Position numbers and translations under genes: made by a program. Under the pieces are notes generated by a model. It saw nothing but the letters and a program-made list of their open reading frames with translations. It was not told the origin of the DNA and did no database searches. Positions 1 through 6,255 of a DNA stretch of 6,266 bases are shown here, one piece after another. The first letter of the stretch is position 1, and the number at the start of each line of letters is the position of its first letter. The stretch spans positions 1-6,266 of the forward strand of contig JAYTQU010000291.1 of NCBI GenBank assembly GCA_043746555.1, written 5' to 3'. The stretch comes from CAZQYC01 sp043746555 (GTDB lineage Bacteria > Pseudomonadota > Gammaproteobacteria > Steroidobacterales > Steroidobacteraceae).

Positions 1-1502
1 TTGCCGATGTGATACGGCAGCGACATCGATGTGTAACGTATCCGTGCAGGGAATAGTTCTACGAGCCACGCCGCTTGCGATGCGTAACAGAATGTTCCCA
101 ACATAGCGATACAGAAAAGCATCAGAAACAGCATCGGGTAGTTTGCTTGTTTCGACTTCGCAGACTGCGGATATCCCGCGTCGGCAAGATGTCGCTTGAG
201 CGTGCTGTTGAATTCGGCGCTGCGAGACTTGAATTCGGCTGCACTCATTTTCGTTCCGTCGAAAGACGCGAGCGTTATATCGCCGATGCGAACACTTGCC
301 ACCGTTCCGGCGGGTGCCGGTTCGTTGCTGTAAGGAATGCGCGCATTGGCGAGAGCGGTCTTCGCGACGTCGCATGCGGTAGTAAAAAGAGTTCTCCCAA
401 CCGGATCGAATTGAAAACTGCACTTGGCGGGATCGGCGACAACCACGATCGGATGACTCTGCGCCGCTTCTTCGACTGCGGGATTCGCAAAGTGCGTTAA
501 ACCATGAAACAGTGGAAACAGCCCGATTCCTGCGATCGCGAACCCCACCATCACCAACGGCTTGCGACCGATGCGATCGGATAGCCGTCCGAATATTACG
601 AAGAACGGCGTTGACACCGCCAACGCGCCGGCGACTAGAAAGTTGGTCGCCGTGCCATCGACCTTGAGTGTCTGCTCCAAAAATAATCCCATGTAGATGA
701 GGCCGCAGTACGCGACGGAGGCTTGTCCCGCGACCAAGCCGAATAGCGCTGTGAGCACGACGCGCAGATTTCCCCATTTCGCAAACGATTCGGACAGCGG
801 TTTCTTGGACAGCGTGCCTTCATGTTGCATTTCGAGAAACACCGGCGACTCGGCAAGTTGTAGTCGTATGTACACCGAGACCGCCAGCAATAGCACAGAC
901 GCGAGAAACGGCACGCGCCATCCGAACGTGTCGAAGCTATCGCCGAACCACGCGCGACTGCCGATAATCACCACCAGCGAAATGATCAGCCCCACCGTTG
1001 CTGTCGTTTGAATCCAACTGGTGTAGTAGCCGCGACGACCAGGTGGCGCATGCTCCGCGATATAGGTGGCTGCTCCGCCGTATTCGCCGCCGATTGCAAG
1101 TCCTTGCAGCATCCGCATGCTCACCAAAATAATAGGCGCGGCAACGCCGATCGATGAGTACGTCGGCAACACCCCAACCATCGCCGTCGCCACGCCCATG
1201 ATGATGATGGTCATTAAGAATGTGTACTTGCGACCGATTAAGTCGCCCAGTCTGCCGAACAACAAGGCGCCGAGCGGACGTACCGCGAATCCGGCGGAAA
1301 ACGCGAGCAAAGCGAAGATGAACGCCGTGGTATCGTTTACGCCGGAAAAAAATTGCTTGCCGATCACACCCGCGAGCGAACCGTAGAGATAAAAATCGTA
1401 CCACTCGAAAATGGTGCCAAGCGATGATGCCAGGATGACGCGGCGATGTGCGCGATCGATTCCGTAGCTTTGAGATTGCGCTGCGTTTGCGACAGTGGAC
1501 AT
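1..1502 (-). CDS. MFS transporter, metabolite:H+ symporter (MHS) type, 3' end cut by window edge
   Basis: An inner-membrane secondary transporter of the major facilitator superfamily, expected to import a small organic solute with protons; the substrate cannot be told from the sequence. I translated 500 codons with no stop before the left edge, so the last stretch (roughly TM11-TM12) is missing. Seen: EWYDFYLYG in TM1 (residues 33-41), the MFS loop motif GDLIGRK (86-92), GGEYGGA in the middle of the N-terminal half, a second copy GRLSDRIGRKP (305-315), and ELFPARIRYTS near the visible end, all typical of the MHS/ProP/KgtP branch. Between TM9 (about 316-335) and TM10 (from about 455) lies a hydrophilic insert of about 118 residues with two cysteines (C361, C377), expected on the periplasmic side. 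The ATG at 1502-1500 is preceded by a weak GAGAA five bases upstream. The gene is divergent from the PaiB-like gene. Confidence 0.95.
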   Translation of the reverse strand, partial: MSTVANAAQSQSYGIDRAHRRVILASSLGTIFEWYDFYLYGSLAGVIGKQFFSGVNDTTAFIFALLAFSAGFAVRPLGALLFGRLGDLIGRKYTFLMTIIIMGVATAMVGVLPTYSSIGVAAPIILVSMRMLQGLAIGGEYGGAATYIAEHAPPGRRGYYTSWIQTTATVGLIISLVVIIGSRAWFGDSFDTFGWRVPFLASVLLLAVSVYIRLQLAESPVFLEMQHEGTLSKKPLSESFAKWGNLRVVLTALFGLVAGQASVAYCGLIYMGLFLEQTLKVDGTATNFLVAGALAVSTPFFVIFGRLSDRIGRKPLVMVGFAIAGIGLFPLFHGLTHFANPAVEEAAQSHPIVVVADPAKCSFQFDPVGRTLFTTACDVAKTALANARIPYSNEPAPAGTVASVRIGDITLASFDGTKMSAAEFKSRSAEFNSTLKRHLADAGYPQSAKSKQANYPMLFLMLFCIAMLGTFCYASQAAWLVELFPARIRYTSMSLPYHIG

Positions 1503-1633
1503 AAAAGTTCTCGTTCTTGCTTTGCCGACAGACAAGTAGACCACAAAGTGTCCGCTGGTGAAACCTTGTCGCATCCCGCAGCGTGTTACGGAATGTTAAA
1601 GTGCTATCAACGAACGGCTTCGCAGGTCACCGC
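1503..1633. promoter_or_regulatory. Divergent intergenic region between MFS transporter and PaiB-like gene
   Basis: These 131 bases separate two divergently transcribed starts, so promoters for both genes should lie here. I could not find a convincing -35/-10 pair in either direction. GACAAG (1531-1536) and CTTGTC (1565-1570) form a 6-bp inverted repeat with a 28-bp centre, too short to call an operator. A GTG in frame with the PaiB-like gene lies at 1583 but is judged not to be the start. Confidence 0.4.
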
Positions 1634-2239
1634 ATGTATATACAGCCTCATTTTTCCGAAACTCGCGTCGAGGCACTGCATAAGCTCATGCGTGAGTACC
1701 CACTCGGAACGCTGGTGTCACACGGCGATCGGGGCGTGGAAGCGAATCACATTCCGTTTTTGTTAGATACGACGGCGTCGCCGATCAAGCTATGCGCACA
1801 TATACCGCGCGCAAATGCCGTGTGGAAGGAACTGAATGAACAAACATCGCTCGTGATCTTTCACGGACCGAATGCCTACATTTCACCATCGTGGTATCCG
1901 AGCAAAGCGGCTCACGGCAAAGCAGTTCCGACTTGGAACTATGCTGTCGTACATGTTTACGGCGTCGCGCGAATCATCGAAGACAAAATGTGGTTGCGAA
2001 ATCATCTAGAGACGATGACCGCAACGCATGAACGCAACAGCAAACAGCCGTGGAAACTATCCGACGCACCGAGCGAGTACATCGACAAAATGTTAAACGC
2101 GATTGTCGGATTGGAAATTTCGGCTTCGCGAATAGAAGGCAAATTCAAGCTTGGGCAGAATAAGTCGGTGGAGGATCGTCAGAGTGTTATGAAGGAACTA
2201 ATCGCGCTTGATTCGCCGCTTGTGGGATTCGGATCATAA
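1634..2239 (+). CDS. PaiB-like FMN-binding protein (negative transcriptional regulator family)
   Basis: A 201-residue member of the FMN_bind_2/PaiB family, close to the usual length of about 205. The family adopts a split-barrel flavin-reductase-like fold; Bacillus PaiB is described as a negative regulator of protease and sporulation genes, but most proteobacterial members are untested, so regulator or flavin/haem-binding enzyme are both possible. Seen: the N-terminus MYIQPHFSE, ANHIPF (37-42), AHIPRANAVW (55-64), the signature FHGPNAYISPSWYPSK (76-91), VPTWNYAVVHVYG (98-110), and RIEGKFKLGQN (166-176) near the C-terminus. I chose the ATG at 1634 because the family begins at MYI and AGG at 1624-1626 sits 7 bases upstream; the frame is open from a GTG at 1583, which would add 17 unconserved residues. 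Single gene, divergent from the transporter and convergent with the cyclase. Confidence 0.94.
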   Translation: MYIQPHFSETRVEALHKLMREYPLGTLVSHGDRGVEANHIPFLLDTTASPIKLCAHIPRANAVWKELNEQTSLVIFHGPNAYISPSWYPSKAAHGKAVPTWNYAVVHVYGVARIIEDKMWLRNHLETMTATHERNSKQPWKLSDAPSEYIDKMLNAIVGLEISASRIEGKFKLGQNKSVEDRQSVMKELIALDSPLVGFGS

Positions 2240-2275
2240 GAAAACCCTAATATATCAGGTGTATCCAGATCTTAG

Positions 2276-2296
2276 AGTTGCCGCTCTGCGGCAGTT
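2276..2296. terminator. Candidate hairpin terminator between convergent genes
   Basis: AGTTGCCGC, loop TCT, GCGGCAGTT gives a 9-bp stem (six Watson-Crick pairs next to the loop, then one G-T and one T-G wobble and an A-T). It lies 36 bases after the PaiB-like stop and 30 bases after the cyclase stop on the other strand, where both transcripts should end. The following tract on the plus strand (ATCTTAAAA) is not a clean T-run, so it may be a weak or bidirectional terminator. Confidence 0.5.
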
Positions 2297-2326
2297 ATCT
2301 TAAAACACAAGTAATGAACACCGCGC

Positions 2327-3004
2327 TCAACGAATGGTTGTTACCGCGACAAACGCTCTCACTGGAAATGTACCGAAGTTTTTCACCTTGGGCGGCACTG
2401 CAAAGAATTTTCCGTTAGCGTTGGGGATCGCCCCAAGATTGGTCATGTGTTCCACAATCGGGATGTTGTTTCGTAACAGCGTTGAATGCACCGGTCGTTC
2501 ACCGGTATCGACGCAGTCGATGTTGTAGCTGTCGATACCGACGAGTCGTGCGCCCGCATTTACCAGCCACTGCGCGAGTTTGCCCGTGAGATACGGATGT
2601 CTCTCGAAGTATCGATCGGTGCGCCAGTGGCGATCCCAATTGGTTTGGACAAGCACGGTTTTATCGCGCACCTCGCGTTCGCTGAATGGCAAACCGTCAA
2701 TCGCACGAGCGCCGGGCTCTATGCGTGCAACGATGCAATCCAGATTGGCGAGTTGATCCAATGTTAAAGCGGATAAATCGTCGCCGTCCGCATAGCGATG
2801 AAAGGGACTGTCGAGATAGGTACCCGTATTCGCCACCATTTCGATCTTGCCGATGTGAAATTCCGTCCCGGGTGCATATCGCTCACGTGACGCTTCGCGA
2901 CTCAAGTAATCGCAGATGATTGGAGCAGGTATTCCTTTGTACGTGATCATGCCGTGTTCGACGGTATGACTTAGGTCGATGAGTTCCTGACTATTGTTGT
3001 TCAT
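2327..3004 (-). CDS. Cyclase-family protein (kynurenine formamidase-like fold) with variant metal-site motif
   Basis: A 225-residue member of the cyclase family (Pfam PF04199, COG1878), which includes KynB arylformamidase and isatin hydrolase, metal-dependent amide/ester hydrolases. Seen: IDLSHTVEHGM near the N-terminus, the signature region NTGTYLDSPFH (59-69), TNWDRHW (121-127), RHPYLT (135-140), GIDSYNID (156-163), HSTLL (173-177) and IVEHMTNL (183-190) with the glutamate of the C-terminal active-site segment. The canonical signature is HxGTHxDxPxH; here the first two histidines are N59 and Y63 while D65 and H69 are kept, so the usual metal site is altered. Substrate unknown. Start: ATG at 3004-3002 fits the family N-terminus; the frame is open further upstream to a TTG at 3046, which is unlikely. 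There is no clear Shine-Dalgarno sequence. It follows the DUF1501 gene after 143 bp in the same direction. Confidence 0.92.
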   Translation of the reverse strand: MNNNSQELIDLSHTVEHGMITYKGIPAPIICDYLSREASRERYAPGTEFHIGKIEMVANTGTYLDSPFHRYADGDDLSALTLDQLANLDCIVARIEPGARAIDGLPFSEREVRDKTVLVQTNWDRHWRTDRYFERHPYLTGKLAQWLVNAGARLVGIDSYNIDCVDTGERPVHSTLLRNNIPIVEHMTNLGAIPNANGKFFAVPPKVKNFGTFPVRAFVAVTTIR

Positions 3005-3147
3005 GAGTGTCTGGGATTCACAGAACGCGCGGCAAGACCAAGGCAATCAATGCCGACAACTTAACGCTGGGATCGAAGTGTCGCAAACCGCCTATGAAAA
3101 CGCCAGATCGCCAATACAGCGCGGCTGCACCGTTCGACGATGAAGTA

Positions 3148-4377
3148 TCACGCCGAACGAAGCAAGCCGGCGATCGGTTTCGCCGCGCGGCTGTCGGGAA
3201 ATATTTTGCTTTCTAATTGCGCTTCGGTCACGCCCATGTGTTCCGCGAGCACGCCTTTGCACACGCTACGAAGGTCGAGAGTGGGTTTGAGGTCGCGATC
3301 TTGATAGAGATGGGTGTTCGCGAGTCCCGGCCAATCCGCGATTACGCGGCCGCCTTTCACTGCACCGCCGACTAGGAATGCGCACGTGCCCGTTCCGTGA
3401 TCGGTACCGCGCGTGCCATTGATTGCAACAGTGCGGCCGAATTCGGTGGCAATGAGTACAGCCGTCTGTTTCCACGCACCGCCCAATTCAGATCGTAACG
3501 CATCGATGGCGTTGTCGAGTGCCGCCAAACGCGATGCCAGCAATCCGCGTTCGGCACCTTGGTTGGCGTGCGTGTCCCAGCCGGTTGTTTCGAGCACGGC
3601 GATACGTGCGCCATTCGTTTCCCGAAGCATACGGCCCGCCGCACTGGCAATCGCGGAGACGCCGCCGAGCGGATCGCGCTTCATTCCGCCTGCCATGTCG
3701 TCGCTCTTATTGCCACTATCGGCAGCCATCGCATCGGCTTCGAAGGCGGCTTGCAAGCGACTTGAGAAAAATTCGTTGCCTGCATACATATCCGCGATGC
3801 GCTGCAACGTTTCGGCGTCGGTGTCCGGCATGCGCGACGGCGCCCACGAACCTACGTGCGCGTCGCCGCGCAATACCAACGGTACATTCTGAGCAAATGC
3901 CATCGCATATTTTTCGCTATCGTGTACGCGGCTCGATGGCAAAGTTGCCAACGTACGATTGAGCCAGCCGTCGTTCGCGCCGTGCGGTTTGAGCGTGCCA
4001 TTCTCCAATAAATCCTGGCCATCGAAGTGCGATCGATCGCGATACGGCGATGCGATGGCGTGAAATACCGCAAGTTCGCTGGCGTCATAACGCTGATGCA
4101 ATTTCACCAACGATGGGTGCAAAGCGAACATGCCATCCAATTTCAATGAGCCGCCTTCACCGCCGGATACCGACAACGCTAACTCACCGCGTTTGCTTGC
4201 GTAATTGCCGTCGCCATAGGCCGGAACCGCTGCGAGGCCATCGAGTGCGCCACGCAGAATGACGAACACGAAGCGCGCATCGGTCTCTGCTTTCGCCAGC
4301 AACAAACGCGGCATCAGCGTCGATACAGCGAGTGTCGATACGCCGGCATTAAGCAAAAAGTGACGTCGATTGATCAT
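3148..4377 (-). CDS. DUF1501 family protein with Tat signal peptide
   Basis: A 409-residue DUF1501 protein (PF07394), a family related to the sulfatase/alkaline-phosphatase-like fold and of unknown biochemical role; members are usually exported and encoded next to DUF1800 genes, as here. Seen: a twin-arginine signal NRRHFLL (3-9), a hydrophobic stretch to about 27 and a plausible signal-peptidase site AKA (28-30); LRGALDGL (41-48); HAIASPYRDRSHFDGQ (106-121) with D119; GWDTH (266-270); TEFGRT (311-316); GTRGTDHGTG (321-330). The H and D residues in the last three motifs are the likely metal/active-site candidates by family conservation. The protein looks complete. The start ATG at 4377-4375 is 2 nt after the DUF1800 stop and is preceded by GGAG with a 6-base spacer inside the DUF1800 end, which indicates translational coupling. 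Confidence 0.96.
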   Translation of the reverse strand: MINRRHFLLNAGVSTLAVSTLMPRLLLAKAETDARFVFVILRGALDGLAAVPAYGDGNYASKRGELALSVSGGEGGSLKLDGMFALHPSLVKLHQRYDASELAVFHAIASPYRDRSHFDGQDLLENGTLKPHGANDGWLNRTLATLPSSRVHDSEKYAMAFAQNVPLVLRGDAHVGSWAPSRMPDTDAETLQRIADMYAGNEFFSSRLQAAFEADAMAADSGNKSDDMAGGMKRDPLGGVSAIASAAGRMLRETNGARIAVLETTGWDTHANQGAERGLLASRLAALDNAIDALRSELGGAWKQTAVLIATEFGRTVAINGTRGTDHGTGTCAFLVGGAVKGGRVIADWPGLANTHLYQDRDLKPTLDLRSVCKGVLAEHMGVTEAQLESKIFPDSRAAKPIAGLLRSA

Positions 4378-4379
4378 GT

Positions 4380-5816
4380 CTATCTCCGCTGAAATTCCGG
4401 ACTCATCAGTAGTAGCGTCAACCCCTGCGTCGCGCTTGCTGCTCGTGAAATGGCGGTGCGAGAGTGATCGCCGAGCGCATCACCTAAGATCGCGCGCGCC
4501 AATTTGAGCGGTTCGACGCGCGAACCGATGCGTTGTCCTATTGCGGTGGACCATTCGACGCGTTTCATCAGTGCGTCCGCACCGTCCCATTGACTCGCGG
4601 TGTCGGGCCAGCCGGCCGGCGATCCGGGTGTGTACGGCCGTTGCCCCAATAGTTCGAACGGCGCTGCAATTTGCTTGGGCTCCTTCGGTTCGAAATTCAG
4701 CGCGCGAAATGTGGACGTGACGAATTCGTTGGGCGTCTTAAACTTTGAGAAGGACGCTTGCCACGCTTGCGATAGTTCAATAACCGCCCGATGCACCGTC
4801 GGCAAGTCGCCATCGCTTTCTCGAAAAGCTTTCGCAATCTTTTCGACGGCGGCGGCGGGCGGCTCGTCGCCGACGAAGTGACGCACCAACTTGGTTGCGA
4901 CGAACTTGGCGGTGGAAGGATGTTTGGCCAAATCTTCGAGCACGGCTCGCGCTTGCGATTCGCCATCCTCGTTGTAAAGTTTGCCTAGAATAGTTTTTTC
5001 GCCGGGCTGGTGTACGGCTTCGCGAAAAATATATTTTCCAGGTTCGCCTTGCGCCAGTCGACCTCGTCCGCCGCCAATCGACCAGCCGGTGAGTGCTTCC
5101 GCAAATGTGGTCACATCGGATTGCGTGTAGCCGCCGTTGACGCCGAGCGTGTGTAGCTCCAAGATTTCACGCGCCAGATTTTCGTTGATGCCGATTTTTC
5201 TTTCTTGATTCGCTCGACGAGCGGCCAGACGCGCGAGTTGCGAATTGGGCCCGGTTGATTGTTGATTGTCCAAATACAAAATCATCGCCGGATGACGTTC
5301 GACCGCAAGCAACATGTCGACAAAGCGATTGCCGAGATTCGGTCGAATCGCTTCGTTTTCCAATGCGCCGGCAAGCCCGAGTACGACCACCTTGTCGGCC
5401 GAGACGGCAAAGTGGTTGGTCCAAAAATGGGTAAGACGTTCGCGAAAGGGCTCTTCGGTAGCCGCGGCAATGCGATAGCGCGCCGCCACTTGATCCAGAT
5501 AAATCGGGACGAGAACTTGGCGAACGCCTTGAATCGCTTTTTGAGCGCGAGCCGCTTCGCTATTGTTGTCGACGCGTTGTTCCTCACGTGCTTCGCGGCG
5601 CGCCTCTTGGGCGGCAAAATACTGCTGCAAAACCTCCGCTGCTGGCGGCAGCTTGGCAACTTCTTCGGGAGTAGAGCGAGCGCCTTTGATCTGCTGAATC
5701 AACCAGCCTCGCGGATCGGAATTGGCCCTCGTTAATTCGCCGGGTTTGGCTCCAAGACCGAAGCGATTCACGGCGATCACGGCATCGATATTGCCAGACA
5801 CGATATTGCCGGTCAT
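4380..5816 (-). CDS. DUF1800 domain-containing protein
   Basis: A 478-residue DUF1800 protein (PF08811), a large alpha-helical family without an established function that is commonly encoded immediately upstream of a DUF1501 gene. Seen: AVNRFGLGAKPGEL at the start of the domain (15-28); a charged, probably coiled-coil segment at about 70-98; ERLTHFWTNHFAVS (127-139); the strongly conserved NENLAREILELHTLG (211-225) followed by GGYTQSDV (228-235); ALTGW (241-245); FVATKLVRHFV (305-315); KTPNEFVTSTFRAL (360-373); GQRPYTPGSPAGWPD (391-405); and SPEFQRR at the end. It looks complete, but has no signal peptide or membrane segment: the domain begins about 10 residues after the start. Start ATG 5816-5814 has GGAG five bases upstream. 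The TAG stop is 2 nt from the DUF1501 start, so the two genes form an operon. Confidence 0.96.
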   Translation of the reverse strand: MTGNIVSGNIDAVIAVNRFGLGAKPGELTRANSDPRGWLIQQIKGARSTPEEVAKLPPAAEVLQQYFAAQEARREAREEQRVDNNSEAARAQKAIQGVRQVLVPIYLDQVAARYRIAAATEEPFRERLTHFWTNHFAVSADKVVVLGLAGALENEAIRPNLGNRFVDMLLAVERHPAMILYLDNQQSTGPNSQLARLAARRANQERKIGINENLAREILELHTLGVNGGYTQSDVTTFAEALTGWSIGGGRGRLAQGEPGKYIFREAVHQPGEKTILGKLYNEDGESQARAVLEDLAKHPSTAKFVATKLVRHFVGDEPPAAAVEKIAKAFRESDGDLPTVHRAVIELSQAWQASFSKFKTPNEFVTSTFRALNFEPKEPKQIAAPFELLGQRPYTPGSPAGWPDTASQWDGADALMKRVEWSTAIGQRIGSRVEPLKLARAILGDALGDHSRTAISRAASATQGLTLLLMSPEFQRR

Positions 5817-5849
5817 AGATACTCCGAAAGTACTTCGAGGGTACTCCGA
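5817..5849 (-). repeat. Three tandem 11-bp repeats abutting the DUF1800 start codon
   Basis: Read on the minus strand, TCGGAGTACCC, TCGAAGTACTT and TCGGAGTATCT follow each other without a gap and end at the ATG. Positions 1-3 and 5-8 are identical in all three (TCG-AGTA). The last copy supplies the GGAG ribosome-binding site; the first has another GGAG and the middle has GAAG. The middle copy includes the palindrome AAGTACTT. It could be a phased binding site, a multiple ribosome-binding site or a slippage product. Confidence 0.75.
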
Positions 5850-5915
5850 GATTCATTCACGAATTCAGTGTACCCACCTAAGACGCGGCTGCGACGATTA
5901 GGTTGACCGCAATGG

Positions 5916-5945
5916 ATAAGAAATTTGCGGAATAGAACGATTCAA
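5916..5945 (-). promoter_or_regulatory. Weak sigma70-like promoter candidate for the DUF1800-DUF1501 operon
   Basis: On the minus strand TTGAAT (5945-5940) and TCTTAT (5921-5916) are spaced by 18 bases, each matching four of six consensus bases. Transcription would begin near 5909 and give a leader of about 90 bases containing the three 11-bp repeats. It is the best pair I found in the gap, but chance matches of this quality are common. Confidence 0.25.
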
Positions 5946-5954
5946 TCAATGGGG

Positions 5955-5989
5955 CACAGTCAGTAGGTCCCGATCAATAGGTGACTGTG
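5955..5989. repeat. 8-bp perfect inverted repeat overlapping the SCPU stop codon
   Basis: CACAGTCA (5955-5962) and TGACTGTG (5982-5989) are perfect reverse complements separated by 19 bases; the stop codon of the SCPU frame (5976-5974) lies in the loop. There is no T-run after the stem, so it is a poor match for an intrinsic terminator. It could stabilise the 3' end of the SCPU transcript or act as an operator for the DUF1800 operon just downstream. Confidence 0.45.
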
Positions 5990-6255
5990 AAGACAATGCT
6001 ATCGCTGTAACCGCCCGCGGCAACGTCCTGACCGGCCGGTGCACGGCCAAAAATGGTACCGCTGACGTTTTGTGTGCGGTTGCCGGTGGTGAGGTTTAGA
6101 TTGGCACCGCTCGTTTGCGAGCCGCCGGATCCGTCACCGCGAATAGTTGTGTAAGTATTGTCGAAATATAAATTGTACGTTAAATGATTTGCACCGGATG
6201 ACATCGTGCGTGCGCTAAATGTGCCGCTCGATCCGGCGCTGTAACTTGACGTAAA
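5974..6255 (-). pseudogene. C-terminal part of a spore coat U (SCPU) domain protein, interrupted by an in-frame stop
   Basis: Family SCPU (PF05229) proteins are secreted beta-sandwich subunits, in proteobacteria often part of chaperone-usher-like surface fibres; full proteins are about 150-180 residues with a signal peptide. Here 93 codons of the frame are open. Seen: SAGSSGTFSARTMSSGAN spanning the first ATG (6204-6202), LTYNLYFD, TIRGDGSGG, SGTIFGRAPAGQDV, and the terminal strand YSDSIVFTVTY with TGA at 5976-5974. The family-like sequence continues 17 residues upstream of that ATG (FTSSYSAGSSGTFSART), so the ATG is internal and not a true start. It then meets TAG at 6258-6256, with no GTG, TTG or ATG start between. 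Either the gene is broken by a nonsense mutation or there is a base error; the N-terminal half lies mostly off the window. A 76-residue protein from 6204 would lack the signal peptide and half the fold. Confidence 0.72.

Noticed and set aside
75..500. 141-codon open frame on the plus strand
   Set aside because: It lies antisense to the MFS transporter, whose full frame and motifs are clear; the translation has no recognisable domain.
937..1404. 155-codon minus-strand open frame within the MFS gene
   Set aside because: It is an out-of-frame reading of the transporter, rich in Arg/His, with no membrane segments or known motif.
1531..1570. GACAAG/CTTGTC inverted repeat in the divergent region
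   Set aside because: Six-base arms with a 28-bp centre are expected by chance; it does not extend in either direction.
1583..1633. N-terminal extension of the PaiB-like gene from a GTG
   Set aside because: PaiB proteins begin at the MYI segment, and the ATG at 1634 has a usable ribosome-binding site while the GTG does not.
3005..3046. N-terminal extension of the cyclase from a TTG
   Set aside because: The 14 added residues are not family-like, and the ATG at 3004 fits the usual N-terminus.
3115..3129. Small hairpin after the DUF1501 stop as a terminator
   Set aside because: The stem is only six pairs including a wobble and is not followed by a T-run.
3413..3962. Long plus-strand open frames (159 and 147 codons) opposite the DUF1501 gene
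   Set aside because: They are antisense to a strongly conserved gene, low-complexity in Ala/Ser/Pro or Arg, and match no family I know.
5259..5735. 158-codon plus-strand open frame opposite DUF1800
   Set aside because: It is antisense to well-conserved DUF1800 motifs and has no domain or start signal of its own.
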